Of a stretch of 64,000 nt of DNA, positions 43,117 to 53,100 are shown one piece after another (within the stretch, counting starts at the first letter, position 1; every line of letters begins with the position of its first letter). The translations under genes were made by a program, and so were the position numbers. The DNA comes from Fibrobacterota bacterium (lineage in GTDB: Bacteria; Fibrobacterota; Chitinivibrionia; Chitinivibrionales; Chitinispirillaceae): contig JAEZKC010000117.1 of NCBI GenBank assembly GCA_023436205.1, positions 133,726 to 197,725 on the forward strand, read 5' to 3'. The notes under the pieces were generated by a model. It did not search any database and was not told where the DNA came from. It saw only the letters and a program-made list of their open reading frames with translations.

Positions 43117-44610
43117 TCATTCTTTTTCAAAATCGATGGCATTTGCTTTTATGGTTATCTTTTTACCGGGAGCCTGGATAAAGAGATCTTTATCAGAGTG
43201 AATAGTCATTTTATCAGGATTCATACCAAAGAAACTGCCATTGCTGTCTGAAATTTCGATGCTTCCGACAGCATCATTCAACTTTATCTTCTGGCCGCCT
43301 TTAGTGGTGAGCTGATATTGCCTGATTTGTCCACCCTCGACACCCCATCCGGGAGTTTCCTTTTCGGCTCCAAAGAGCCCTCCAAGAACAATACCAAAGG
43401 ACGGGTCGTGATTCAGTAGTAACACGAGCACATTGTCATCAACATCCGGAAGTGCGATCAAGCCTTTTTTACTTCCACCAGCCGGTAACAGCACATTGAG
43501 CCATTCTGTATCTATATCTGCACTGGCGGGCAGAGAAACTTTCACTCTACCAAGTTTCTGAGGATCATCAACAGAAATGACTTTTCCCAGTATGGCTGTA
43601 GGTCCGGTTTCAGTTTCACAGGGTTCCGGCAAAACAGTGGAAAACCGGGAAATGTATCCAGTGTCAGGTGTAATCACATGATTGACCTCTGTTAACATGT
43701 AGCTCCCTTTTATCAAACTTCTAACACCCTCAATTATGACCGTCTCGCCGGGGCGAAGCCGGGGATCACCATCGGCTGTTCCGGTAAGTGCCAACGCCAT
43801 GTTGGTGGATCGGCTAGTCAATGCTTCTGAAAGGAACATTGCGTGGTCATCACCATAGAGCGTTGCATGAGAAACGGTCAAGCTATCCGCATCTCCGTCA
43901 AGGCCTGATAACTGCTCTGAATGCGAACGGGCTTTAGCCTGGTGACAGGATATAAGAAACGGGTTCCAACCTGACGTGTTAACGGTTCTATAACTGCGCG
44001 CACCGTTGTACTCACATGTACACTCAAGAAGGTTTACCCCGCGAGTTAATACATTCCCCTCTTGATCAGCTTCATAAGTAAATAAGTCGAGTGTACTTTC
44101 ATGTAACCTGAAATATAATCCCGCTTTTTGTGAAACAGCTGTAATGAAATCCAGGTCTGACTGATGGTATTGAAGGATATGAGGCCAATGGGGACCCTGC
44201 ACCGGTGTGTTTATTGTCAGGCCATACTTATTTGCAATTTCACCAATCAGATTCGCACTGCTGACATTTGAATGCGAGCGGATGTGCTGCTGCTTACGCA
44301 TAAGATATAGCCGATCGAAACTTCTTATGTGTACCAGTTCATCTCCTGATGATTTGCAGGAAAATTCTATGGCACTGTATATACCAGAAAAAAGAAGTGC
44401 ACCATCACAGATTATTGAAAGGGATGTTTGACTTTTTGTGTCGACCCCTTCAAGAAATGATTCTGGCGGGTTCATAAAGGTGATATCTGCTACTGAGGGT
44501 TGTGAGAGAACCTGCCTGACAGATATGAAGGTTATTTTCCTGGCGGCTGCCGGGTCCAGACGCTCTCCGGCGATTTCTATAGTGATGGCAGGGAGTGTCG
44601 ATACCATCAT
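43117..44610 (-). CDS. VgrG/gp5-gp27-like central spike protein (Afp8/Pvc8 type)
   Basis: A 497-residue protein. The N-terminal 330 residues resemble the phage late control gpD/gp27 domain (YLMRKQQHIRSHSNVSSANL, DLDFITAVSQKAGLYFRLHE). The OB-fold of gp5 is at about 343-425 (GKVISVDDPQKLGRVKVSLP and WLNVLLPAGGSKKG; ALPDVDDNVLVLLLNHDPSF). The C-terminal 60 residues form the beta-helix needle (GGQKIKLNDAVGSIEISDSN). No effector domain is appended. It overlaps the LysM gene by 4 bp. Confidence 0.93.
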   Translation of the reverse strand: MMVSTLPAITIEIAGERLDPAAARKITFISVRQVLSQPSVADITFMNPPESFLEGVDTKSQTSLSIICDGALLFSGIYSAIEFSCKSSGDELVHIRSFDRLYLMRKQQHIRSHSNVSSANLIGEIANKYGLTINTPVQGPHWPHILQYHQSDLDFITAVSQKAGLYFRLHESTLDLFTYEADQEGNVLTRGVNLLECTCEYNGARSYRTVNTSGWNPFLISCHQAKARSHSEQLSGLDGDADSLTVSHATLYGDDHAMFLSEALTSRSTNMALALTGTADGDPRLRPGETVIIEGVRSLIKGSYMLTEVNHVITPDTGYISRFSTVLPEPCETETGPTAILGKVISVDDPQKLGRVKVSLPASADIDTEWLNVLLPAGGSKKGLIALPDVDDNVLVLLLNHDPSFGIVLGGLFGAEKETPGWGVEGGQIRQYQLTTKGGQKIKLNDAVGSIEISDSNGSFFGMNPDKMTIHSDKDLFIQAPGKKITIKANAIDFEKE

Positions 44611-45326
44611 GAACGCTCCTGAAGCTCGCTTAAAGGTACAATCTGAATTGTTCGAGTGGGGTCAAGGTGAAGCGGATCAGTAATATTATTATATGTAGCA
44701 AGCAGTCTCCAATATGATGGGTCACCATAGTACCTGAATGCCAGTATATCCAATCTATCGATGGGTGAAACTGTTTGTCTTATCATGTCCGCATCAGTAC
44801 TATCCTGCCGTTTTTGAGGAATGAGAACGTTTCTGTGCCGGTAACGGGCATTTGTAGAGATGTCGAGAGATTCCATAACCCGCAGCAGACGCAAGCGCAT
44901 CCATGATCTCGTCGGACTTCCCCCTTTTGTAAAACGATCAAATTTCTCGGAAACCTTGAGAATAACCCCTGGTATATTCCAGCTCTTTCCCCAAACGAAA
45001 CGCACCTGAGGTGGAATCTGACGCCCGTCAGGAGCGATCATGTTTTCTGCCATTTCCCAAAAAGGAGAAGTAATGTCGCGCACATCCTGGGTCTGCACAG
45101 ATGAACCTGCTATCGAAACATCAAACAACAGGTCCAGGTCAAGTTCAGTAATACCGCCTCCCGTGTGGGATATAGGTGTATCAGATTGCTCTGTTGCAGA
45201 AAAAGCACCTCCAAGAGTTCGTTTTGGTTTTAAACCGGCATGACGGCGCAAAACTATTGACTGGGGATTGAGCATACATGATATGCGCTCGTCTGAATGC
45301 ATCAATATAAACGCAACACGTTCCAT
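44607..45326 (-). CDS. CIS tube/LysM-domain adaptor protein (Afp7/Pvc7-like)
   Basis: A 239-residue protein with a tube-like beta domain (ELDLDLLFDVSIAG, PPQVRFVWGKSWNIPGVILK, SPTRSWMRLRLLRV) followed by a C-terminal LysM-type segment (DRLDILAFRYYGDPSYWRLL, ITDPLHLDPTRTIQIVPLSE). In other contractile injection systems this adaptor links tube and baseplate. The overlap of 25 bp with the upstream gene suggests tight coupling. Confidence 0.88.
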   Translation of the reverse strand: MERVAFILMHSDERISCMLNPQSIVLRRHAGLKPKRTLGGAFSATEQSDTPISHTGGGITELDLDLLFDVSIAGSSVQTQDVRDITSPFWEMAENMIAPDGRQIPPQVRFVWGKSWNIPGVILKVSEKFDRFTKGGSPTRSWMRLRLLRVMESLDISTNARYRHRNVLIPQKRQDSTDADMIRQTVSPIDRLDILAFRYYGDPSYWRLLATYNNITDPLHLDPTRTIQIVPLSELQERS

Positions 45327-46351
45327 TTATATCCTCGCTGCTCCTCGACCTGTCTTGTAATGATCCCGTCGTCATCAATTTCCTCAATACATGCGGTGTA
45401 ATTGTTCCCCTCGGAAATGAGCTCTGGCCAGGGCGAAGAGCTATAGATGCTTTCCTCTTTTTTGGGATTATCTTGTAAAAGAGATTCCCATGGAAGTATG
45501 GGAGGAACTGTTCGGGCTATTTGACAGATTTTTCTTTTACTGTGATCATTATCAAAAGTAGCTTCTCCCTGCCAATGATGAATCTGGAAATCAGGTTTGA
45601 TATCACCTGAAGGCTGACTCGAGTTTGCCTGCAGATCTCTTGTCATGTCAGGCGTATTGAAAACATCTGTAAAGTTAATGTTTGCAGTTGAAAAAGAGCT
45701 GTCGTTTTCAACCTGAATCATTTCTGACGAGTTCGCTGAGCCGGAGCGATATGGTAAAACCGTATCAGAACCTGAGGACAGATCGTATGATCGATTTCCT
45801 TCAACATCACTATAGAAACCGGCTCTTGGTTGTTGAGGGCCCAATTCGAGTTGATCAAACCCGGATATTTGATCCTTGCATTCAGAATTCTGATCTTTGA
45901 TTCGCTTTACCGGATGAGTTTGGCAGGCCTCATCACGCGCTGCTTCCAGAATGCTTTCTGATTTCTGAACCGGAACGCTAAAGCTGGAGCTGATTTTCAG
46001 TTTTCTTGCGAATGGATCCGTTGAGGTATCATTTGTGTGCTTTAATCCTCTCATCACCACTGACTCATTCGGAACTGTTCCCTTGAGATTTCCACTTTTT
46101 TCAGTATAGAGAGCTGGAAAACTCTTGTCTTTACCATCAAAATCAATCCATTCAATGTCAGGGTAGTTATGCAGCAGATCAAGCCAGATCTTGGGAGGAG
46201 TTACACTGGCTGTAGATTGAAAATCCTGGCAGGGGTCAAAACTATTTTGTTGCTTTTTAAAAACGCCAATTTGGCCCATGCCACATAGAATCCTGTTAAG
46301 CAGGTACCATGTGAAAATTCGCAATCTATAGAAAAGATAAACTATCTTCAT
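45302..46351 (-). CDS. Unknown low-complexity protein between tube and LysM genes
   Basis: A 349-residue protein at the place where Afp/PVC clusters carry the small Afp6/Pvc6 gene. It starts with a hydrophobic-basic stretch (IVYLFYRLRIFTWYLLNRIL) and then is Ser-, Asn-, Asp- and Gln-rich without motifs for about 230 residues. The end is more ordered: PPILPWESLLQDNP, IYSSSPWPELISEG, then CIEEIDDDGIITRQVEEQRG-YKWNVLRLY. The last part looks conserved-like and may be the particle-binding tail. Its length and disorder make it a candidate for cargo or a tape-measure substitute; this is conjecture. Confidence 0.6.
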   Translation of the reverse strand: MKIVYLFYRLRIFTWYLLNRILCGMGQIGVFKKQQNSFDPCQDFQSTASVTPPKIWLDLLHNYPDIEWIDFDGKDKSFPALYTEKSGNLKGTVPNESVVMRGLKHTNDTSTDPFARKLKISSSFSVPVQKSESILEAARDEACQTHPVKRIKDQNSECKDQISGFDQLELGPQQPRAGFYSDVEGNRSYDLSSGSDTVLPYRSGSANSSEMIQVENDSSFSTANINFTDVFNTPDMTRDLQANSSQPSGDIKPDFQIHHWQGEATFDNDHSKRKICQIARTVPPILPWESLLQDNPKKEESIYSSSPWPELISEGNNYTACIEEIDDDGIITRQVEEQRGYKWNVLRLY

Positions 46352-46788
46352 ATACGCTCCATTCTCTCGAAAGTCAGGCTCATTGATTCAATCGCAACAT
46401 CACTTGTAAGCGCATTGAGCCGTGCTGTTTTCCAGTATGATGGCCAGGCTTCAAAAAGATTCCACCGAAGCTGTTCGGACTGCTGGTCTGGTTTCATCAG
46501 AATCACAGAAACCTGTTTGCGCTCGACCACCGAAGTCTGCAGAGAGTTGTGAAACCAGTCCCAGACACCTTTGTCACTTGTTAATCCATACCTGAACGTG
46601 ACATCACCGTATTTGACAATGCCGGGAAGGCGATGGACGTTTGCATCATCCCCGCCTTCCCTGTAATCAACTTTGGTAATTTCTATCTCCAGTCCATCAC
46701 ACTCAATGAAATGAGCAACTATTCCAAGCCCGTCAATATCCAGTTTCCAGTTGTATCCTTTATAAGGTTCTTTCCAGGTAGTCGCCAT
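46348..46788 (-). CDS. Phage tail tube protein (gp19-like, Afp1/Pvc1 type)
   Basis: A 146-residue tube protein: YKGYNWKLDIDGLGIVAHFI-ECDGLEIEITKVDYREGGD and HRLPGIVKYGDVTFRYGLT are the family pattern, and SYWKTARLNALTSDVAIESM-SLTFERMERI the ending. Only one tube gene is seen, while Afp and PVC have two (with a further initiator). It lies 68 bp downstream of the sheath gene. Confidence 0.93.
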   Translation of the reverse strand: MATTWKEPYKGYNWKLDIDGLGIVAHFIECDGLEIEITKVDYREGGDDANVHRLPGIVKYGDVTFRYGLTSDKGVWDWFHNSLQTSVVERKQVSVILMKPDQQSEQLRWNLFEAWPSYWKTARLNALTSDVAIESMSLTFERMERI

Positions 46789-46856
46789 GGGTCCTCCATA
46801 TCAGTTGCACGATTGTTGATGGTTATCAAATTTGTTGAAAAGGCCAACCTATCGTT

Positions 46857-48017
46857 CTATTCACTGATTTGTACACCTTCTCTGCTTTGTCCAATTTTGA
46901 AGACGACAAACTCTGCGGGCTTCGCCGGAGCGATTCCTATGACTGTGATGACTTGCCCGGCATCTATGGTTTCTGGCGGATTGGTTTCATCATCGCATTT
47001 TACAAAGTACGCATCCTTCGGAGTTGACCCCTTGAGTGCGCCCTGCATCCAGATGCGATAGAGGAAGGCTTCGATATTTCTCTTTATCGATTTCCACAGT
47101 ACCTCAGTGTTGGGTTCAAACACTATCCATTGAGTGCTTTGAGCAATGGATTCCTGGATCATGATCATCAGCCGTCGCACATTCACATACTTCCATTCAC
47201 TGGATTTGGGGGCAAGAGTTCTGGCGCCCCATACTTTTATTCCCTGTCCTGGAAAAGATCGAATGCAGTTTACCCCATTTACATTGAGCTCCCCCTGCTC
47301 ACTGTGGGTTACTTTGTAGCCTAGCTTCAGCGCGCCGTTAACGATAACATTGGCGGGCGCTTTATGCACTCCGCGAAGAGTGTCAGTTTTTGCATAGATC
47401 CCGGCAATATGTCCACTGGGAGGTACCTCGATTGTGGATACGGGATTCAGAGGATCGGTGATCTCTATCCAGGGGAAATAATATGCACCAAAACCCCGTT
47501 CTGACTGTCGAGCTTTGGCACCTTCTGTTTCTTCAGGAACTGCAACCGTTAGAAGCGAACGTAGCGATTCTATTTTTTGAGGCGAATCCAGAATGGCAAA
47601 TCGATCCTCCATGTTTTCACAATGTGTAAGCAGGGCATCATAGGTTGTGGCATCAGAGAAACCGGGAGCTGCCAGGATCGCAATTTCATCCACCTCTTCG
47701 AACAGGGCAAGTCCCTTGCGTCCTTCGCCTTCTCCCAGGATAGTAGTGTCGGTTCCTATGTTTATCACATAGCACATGGAACCGCCGTTTTGAAAAAAAC
47801 CGAAAACAGCTGATGAAAGATGGGTGCTTGTGTTTTTATCTGTTATAAACAGTTCCTGGAATCTTGACCAGTTTGGAATCTGCTTTATCTCATGAACATA
47901 TCTTGAGCGCTCCGGGGCAACTCCAATGAATCCTGCTGTACTGGTTCCTACCGCTTCGATCGGCCTTGCTCCAGTAGAAACTTCTTCAATATAAACCCCA
48001 GGCGTTTGATAATTCAT
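46857..48017 (-). CDS. Contractile tail sheath protein
   Basis: A 386-residue sheath protein. MNYQTPGVYIEEVSTGARPI at the start, TSTAGFIGVAPE and the C-terminal part (LAPKSSEWKYVNVRRLMIMI-QESIAQSTQWIVFEPN, LYRIWMQGALKGSTPKDAYF-VKCD, IGIAPAKPAEFVVFKIGQSR) are those of the phage-tail sheath family in eCIS. At this length it lacks large surface insertions. A single sheath gene is present, where Afp has three. It begins one base after the DUF4255 gene stop. Confidence 0.95.
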   Translation of the reverse strand: MNYQTPGVYIEEVSTGARPIEAVGTSTAGFIGVAPERSRYVHEIKQIPNWSRFQELFITDKNTSTHLSSAVFGFFQNGGSMCYVINIGTDTTILGEGEGRKGLALFEEVDEIAILAAPGFSDATTYDALLTHCENMEDRFAILDSPQKIESLRSLLTVAVPEETEGAKARQSERGFGAYYFPWIEITDPLNPVSTIEVPPSGHIAGIYAKTDTLRGVHKAPANVIVNGALKLGYKVTHSEQGELNVNGVNCIRSFPGQGIKVWGARTLAPKSSEWKYVNVRRLMIMIQESIAQSTQWIVFEPNTEVLWKSIKRNIEAFLYRIWMQGALKGSTPKDAYFVKCDDETNPPETIDAGQVITVIGIAPAKPAEFVVFKIGQSREGVQISE

Positions 48018-48722
48018 TTAGTCCTCCAGAGTTATTTTAAGTACAAAGGTAGTATCTATTGTCTCGTTTTCAATGCTCTTTATTCCGATAACCTTGTCGT
48101 TCATTGTAATTACCAAGTGTGAGGCAAGGTCTTCTGCCCCAATGTTCGCTGGAAAGAAAGAGAAGGTGAATTCGCCTGTTTCATTTGTCACAGCGTGATG
48201 GTGTATCGAAGGCAGCGATACTTTCACATTATTCAGAGCCTTGCCATGTTTACTTACTATCAAACCTTTTGTCTTCTGATACATAGCAGGCTCAATTATC
48301 AACGGTTTCCTGACAAGTTTGGGTTGCTGCAACTTTCTAAATCTGGCTGCCGCTAACGATATCCCCAATCCGGGCAGGATTTCCGGATTGAGCATGGCAA
48401 GCAGTTCTGCAGGTGGAAAAACGGTGATTAGATCTGGATGTTCCAATGCAGAAAAAACCAAAGTGCTCAGAACAGCATGCGCCTCCCTGGTGTTTTTATT
48501 TTTGACACTCACCAGATAATTCAAGGTAAAGCGCACAGGTGATTCAGAATTAATATCTCTTGAGGGCGCGGGAGAGAGGCTATACAGAAATGCATTGATT
48601 GATTTGTCAGGAGAATGCAAAGGGTGACTAAATGACACCTCCCCAACCCCGGCAGTTGCAGTTATCCACTGCTCAAGGAAAGTGTCAGCATCCTCAATAG
48701 ACTGAAAAAATGTTTCGCTCAT
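48018..48722 (-). CDS. DUF4255 (Pvc16/Afp16 N-terminal-like) cap protein fused to a carboxypeptidase-regulatory-like domain
   Basis: A 234-residue protein. Residues about 1-150 contain the Pvc16_N (DUF4255) pattern: RFTLNYLVSVKNKNTREAHA-VLSTLVFSALEHPDLI. Residues about 155-234 form a beta-sandwich like CarboxypepD_reg (KTKGLIVSKHGKALNNVKVS, HHAVTNETGEFTFSFFP). In Afp16/Pvc16 the homologue terminates tube and sheath length. The fused second domain is found in a part of the family. Together with the sheath it begins the structural part of the operon. Confidence 0.85.
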   Translation of the reverse strand: MSETFFQSIEDADTFLEQWITATAGVGEVSFSHPLHSPDKSINAFLYSLSPAPSRDINSESPVRFTLNYLVSVKNKNTREAHAVLSTLVFSALEHPDLITVFPPAELLAMLNPEILPGLGISLAAARFRKLQQPKLVRKPLIIEPAMYQKTKGLIVSKHGKALNNVKVSLPSIHHHAVTNETGEFTFSFFPANIGAEDLASHLVITMNDKVIGIKSIENETIDTTFVLKITLED

Positions 48723-48759
48723 GGACCATTTCCCTTTTGCATCATGACCGGAAAACTTT

Positions 48760-49581
48760 TCAGAAAGGGTTTGTACCTCCGCTGTGATAAGCGGCGCATT
48801 CCAGTGGATTTCCTATTTCCTTACTTGGATGGGCGACGAAGAAATACGTGGAGCTCCAGGGTTCAGTCGAAACGGCTGCACTGATCCATCCCCAGATACC
48901 GCCTAGAAGCCAAAACGGGATAAACCAGTCCCGGAAAATCATATACTGCCGGGTATGATAGAGCTCATGTCCTAGTATCGGAGCCAAATCCCCCTTCCAG
49001 GTATTGATAGTAATTCCCAGAGTTGTAGCAAAGCTGTTGGCCCCCCCGTAGTTCCATTCGATGTATGGTGCTCCACCCAAAAAGCCCAGTCTTGCCGTAC
49101 TTTTGAACAGTGAAACCCAGATTCCACTTATCAGGAAAAAAATGATAAAGGAAATCGCAGAGGTCATAAGTGTAAAGGGTGCTTTGATGACAATTTGCAG
49201 AATTGAAAGCAAACCACCAGCGATGTTCATGGAGGTGCCGATAGTGACTGTAACCCTGTCAAGCAGTGCAGATAGAACCACTCCTACCAGCATATACCCG
49301 GCACTCCAGAAAAGAAGCGTCTCCCGAGTTGCGAAGGCTTCAGATCCTGTCCAGGCCAGCAGTCCGAAAAAACCATGGGAAAAGGTCAGGAAAAACATGA
49401 TTATATCCGGAGCATCAGGTTCAGTTCCCACCATGAAAAACGCTCCGATTACAATTCCCGCAAGATAGCAGAAGATCAGTTCGCTCCAGCTGAAGGTCCA
49501 GGATATGAGCATGTTAAGCAGTGTAGCGGAAATAAGAATGGCCGGCCAGAGAAACAGAATCATGAGAGGATAGCTGTTCAT
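48760..49581 (-). CDS. Polytopic membrane protein with HELYH putative zinc-protease motif
   Basis: A 273-residue protein with five or six membrane segments in its first 160 residues (for example LMILFLWPAILISATLLNML, ISFIIFFLISGIWVSLF), then a soluble part with GDLAPILGHELYHTRQYMIF. HELYH plus Q fits an HExxH zinc motif of the kind also found in DUF4157 proteins (HELxHxxQ), which are often associated with eCIS cargo. Another hydrophobic segment (IPFWLLGGIWGWISAAV) and a conserved-looking LECAAYHSGG tail follow. It is the first gene of the operon, 37 bp before the DUF4255 gene. A role in processing or releasing the particle is inferred. Confidence 0.7.
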   Translation of the reverse strand: MNSYPLMILFLWPAILISATLLNMLISWTFSWSELIFCYLAGIVIGAFFMVGTEPDAPDIIMFFLTFSHGFFGLLAWTGSEAFATRETLLFWSAGYMLVGVVLSALLDRVTVTIGTSMNIAGGLLSILQIVIKAPFTLMTSAISFIIFFLISGIWVSLFKSTARLGFLGGAPYIEWNYGGANSFATTLGITINTWKGDLAPILGHELYHTRQYMIFRDWFIPFWLLGGIWGWISAAVSTEPWSSTYFFVAHPSKEIGNPLECAAYHSGGTNPF

Positions 49582-49798
49582 TGTGGTTCACCTCAATTTG
49601 TGTTCGACGATATCCCTAAACCGAAAGAGAAAAAGTAAAACCGTACAGAGATGAAAAATTCGGAAATGTAATTGGAAAATCGAAAACGGAAACCAAGCTG
49701 AGATTACAAAACGTGCAATTAAATGAGAATTGAGAAGGTAAGGGTAATATACTTCGGGTGTGCTGAACATGTTAAAAAAACTTCCTTCTTTGATTCCA

Positions 49799-49826
49799 AC
49801 TTCGATCATCGCTCATCGTCCATAGC
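49799..49826. repeat. Dispersed repeat R3, copy 2
   Basis: ATCATCGCTCATCGTCCATA, close to the copies at 14887 and 54252. Confidence 0.7.
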
Positions 49827-49881
49827 TGTGTGACTTCATGTTCATTTCAACTCAAAAACACATTTGACTAAAACCCCGGTA

Positions 49882-49912
49882 TCAGAGCGTAGGTCCTCTG
49901 GAGTCGAAGAGT
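49882..49912. repeat. REP-like family R1, degenerate copy
   Basis: CAGAGCGTAGGTCCTCTGGA then GTCGAAGAG, in the 562-bp gap at 49582-50143, which holds no gene. Confidence 0.65.
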
Positions 49913-50018
49913 TGTACCATTTGAAAAACACGCATTGGTGACCGGCACCCTCCTGTTTCGCAGATAATCTTCTATTTAGAGCTATCCGCCTTCTCCATTG
50001 AATAGTTCTCAGTATGTA

Positions 50019-50045
50019 AAAGTGTTTCAAAATTTGAAACACTTT
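50019..50045 (+). promoter_or_regulatory. 27-bp perfect palindrome upstream of the M6 protease gene
   Basis: AAAGTGTTTCAAA and TTTGAAACACTTT are exact reverse complements around one A, 98 bp before the ATG of the M6 gene. GTTTTT follows, so it could be a terminator for upstream transcripts, or an operator for a dimeric regulator. A TTGAAA (within the palindrome) with TACTGT 17 bp later could be a promoter overlapped by it. Confidence 0.55.
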
Positions 50046-50143
50046 GTTTTTACTGCTACTGTTTTCTTGTAAAGAGAATAAGCATTTTGTACATGATCTC
50101 GCATTTGTTGTTACACCTATCAAATACAAATCAAGGAGGGGTA

Positions 50144-53100
50144 ATGGTTAAGAAACCGTTATTATTGACAGTCGTAATTGCGCTAATGTGTTCTTCACTT
50201 TATGCTGTGCCGCTGGATGGAAGGTTGGTTTCTGTTGATCTCCCTGATGGGAGCAGTACTCTGGTGAAAATGTATGGTTCGGAATATTATGTTCGCATGG
50301 AAAGCCCCGACGGATACACTCTTGCTACGGGTAAGGATGGTTGGCTTTATTATGCAACATTGAGTGAAGACAGTACTGAATTACTCCCGGACACGATCAG
50401 ATATATTGAAAATAGATCTTCACGCTCACGAGCTAAAAACATCATACCTTCAGGAAAACAGAAACACCTTGAATTGAATGAAAAAGGATTGAATAAAAAA
50501 ATCAGGGCGGGTAAAGCGAAACTGCATGGAAAAAAGAAAAGCGAGGTTCAATTTTTTGCACCTGCTCCGGGAGCTTCGGCAGACAATTCAACCTTTGAGT
50601 CTCTGAATTCTTCAAAGATCATTGGATCGTTACGCGGGTTAACAATGCTGGTAGATTTTCCCGATGACACAGCAACAGTTGCGGTTGATGAGATTGAAAG
50701 CATGCTTAACCAGCCCGGCTACTCCGAAAACGGAAATAAAGGTTCAGTGAGAGATTATTTTTACGATGTCTCAGGTGGTAAGCTTGACTATACAAATGAA
50801 GTAACTGGATATTACAGAGCTAAGTATAATAAGAAATATTATGCTGATAATACAGGAGATTTACTTATTAAAGAAGCTCTTCAACATTTAATAGATAATA
50901 ACTATAATTTTTCGAATTTGACCCTCGATGAAAAAGGAAACATTATAGCGCTGAATATGATGTATGCCGGGGAGGCTATATACAGTAAAGATTCGTATCA
51001 TAGTGAATTGCATCCACACGCCTCCAGTTTAGATCACATGAAACTCTCCGGGGAAGTCTATGCACATAACTTCCAGCTGACAGATATCAGTTCAAAACCG
51101 TATATTGGAACTTATGTTCATGAAAATGGCCATTCATTGTTTAATTGGGCCGATCTTTATGGTAAAAAAGGAATAAAGGGTTATTGTCTTATGGGAACTG
51201 GTTGCTGGGGTGAAGATGGCCACAATCCACTTGTTCCCAATCCTTACTATTGTAATCTTGCCGGATGGGAATCATTTAGTGACATTACAAATGCCGCATC
51301 AGGAACTCGTTTTTACCATGATGCAAATTCTTTAACAGCATACCGTTATTCAAATAATTCAAAATCATCTGAGTTTTTTTTAATTGAAAGCCGGATCAAA
51401 TCAGGAAGGAACTCTGCAATCCCTGATTCGGGTCTTATAATCTGGCATATTGATGAAACTTTTAATGCGAATACTTTTGATCCAAACTATTGCTGGATCA
51501 CTATTGAGCAGGCTGATGGTTTATTCCATCTGGAAAGGGACAGTAATGGGGGGCAAGATGGAGACCTGTTTCATGATGGTTATAAAAACACTTTTAACGA
51601 TTCAACAATGCCATCTGCCAACTGGTGGAATGGTTCAAAATCTGCTCTGGGAATAAATGAAATCAGTGCCATCAGTCCTCGAATGAGTTTTTCAGTAAAT
51701 AACGGGGTTCAATTTAATATATCTATATCCCCAAGCCCAGTTAAAGATCTTGCCACTGTACAATTCTTTGTTACTGATGGATCACTATCAGGAACAGCTG
51801 CTTCTTTAGATCTGTACTGCAATGATGTATTCATCAGCAATTATGATATCATTTTAACAGCAGGATATAATTCAAAACAAGTTCAGCTGGGATCATATCC
51901 AGAGGGAATATATCAATTTCGCCTCACTTCTGGAAATACAACTATCGACAAAGTTGATTTTCAGCTGTTTTCTCCCAAAGCGGTTATTTCCATAATTGAA
52001 GGCAGGACAATTTTCAATGATGTTCCGGTCGGAAAAACCTATTATGGAGATGGAGTTATTTGCAATGATGGTGATAAAGATCTTATCATAAACAGCGTGA
52101 GCGTTGATAACCCGTCATTTACTACTCAGATCGATCTGCCCCAGACCATCGCTCCTAATGACTTTGTACAGTTGAACTGGTCTTATACGCCTGATAGCAG
52201 AGGTATTGCGGAGAAAGGCATTATAACTATTGTAAGTAACGCAGCAAACACTCCCGATGCCAAAATCGAGCTTTCTGGAAATGGAATTGGTTATAATCTT
52301 GCGGTTACACCAAATCCATTGAACACTGGTGCAAAAATCACCTTTGACATCCAGGACCCTTCGTTGGATAACACTAATGCAGAATTCAATTTAGTGCGCG
52401 TTATCGATAATGTATCCACTGTGCCTGTTGAGCAATTTACAGCAAACATTACCGTCGGATTAAACAGCATTGCACGTCCGAACTGGGATACACTCAGTAG
52501 TGGAAATTACCGGGTGATTATGCGATTTGCCGGATGGATGGTGCCTGCTGCAGAATGTGACTTCGTTAAAAATCAAACATCCTTTGACTATAATCTCTCT
52601 GTATCACCAACAGTGTTCTCATCTGGTGCAACACTCTCTTTTACCATGCAGAACTCTGCCTATGTCGGCAAGCAGGCCCAATTCAGTTTGTATCAGATTT
52701 TCCGTGGAGCACCAAGTGTACTAGTAAATCAGTTTACCAGTATTATCAGCTCGGGTACAAACTCGATTGCGAAAATTGACTGGGATTATCTGCCACGGGG
52801 ATATTATGCAGTAAATATGGCGGTGAATGGAGTAACTCTCGACAGTTACTCTTTTGAAAAGTTGCAGAATCCTAATATCTTCCAGCTTTCAGTTTCACCG
52901 TCACCGGTAATTGAAAGGGCAACTGTAACGTACAATGTTACTGATGCAAATCTGGTTGGTAAAACAGCTTACATCACGTGCAAGCAGAATGGAACTATAC
53001 AGTTCACCCGGACACAGGTAATGACAAGTGGTGTAAACACCTTGAACATTACCTTTAATGAGTATACCCCATTGGCTTCAGGTCAGTACAAGATGGTACT

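Noticed and set aside
35331..49581. Complete prophage
   Set aside because: No capsid, portal, terminase, holin, replication or integrase genes are present, and the order matches injection-system operons.
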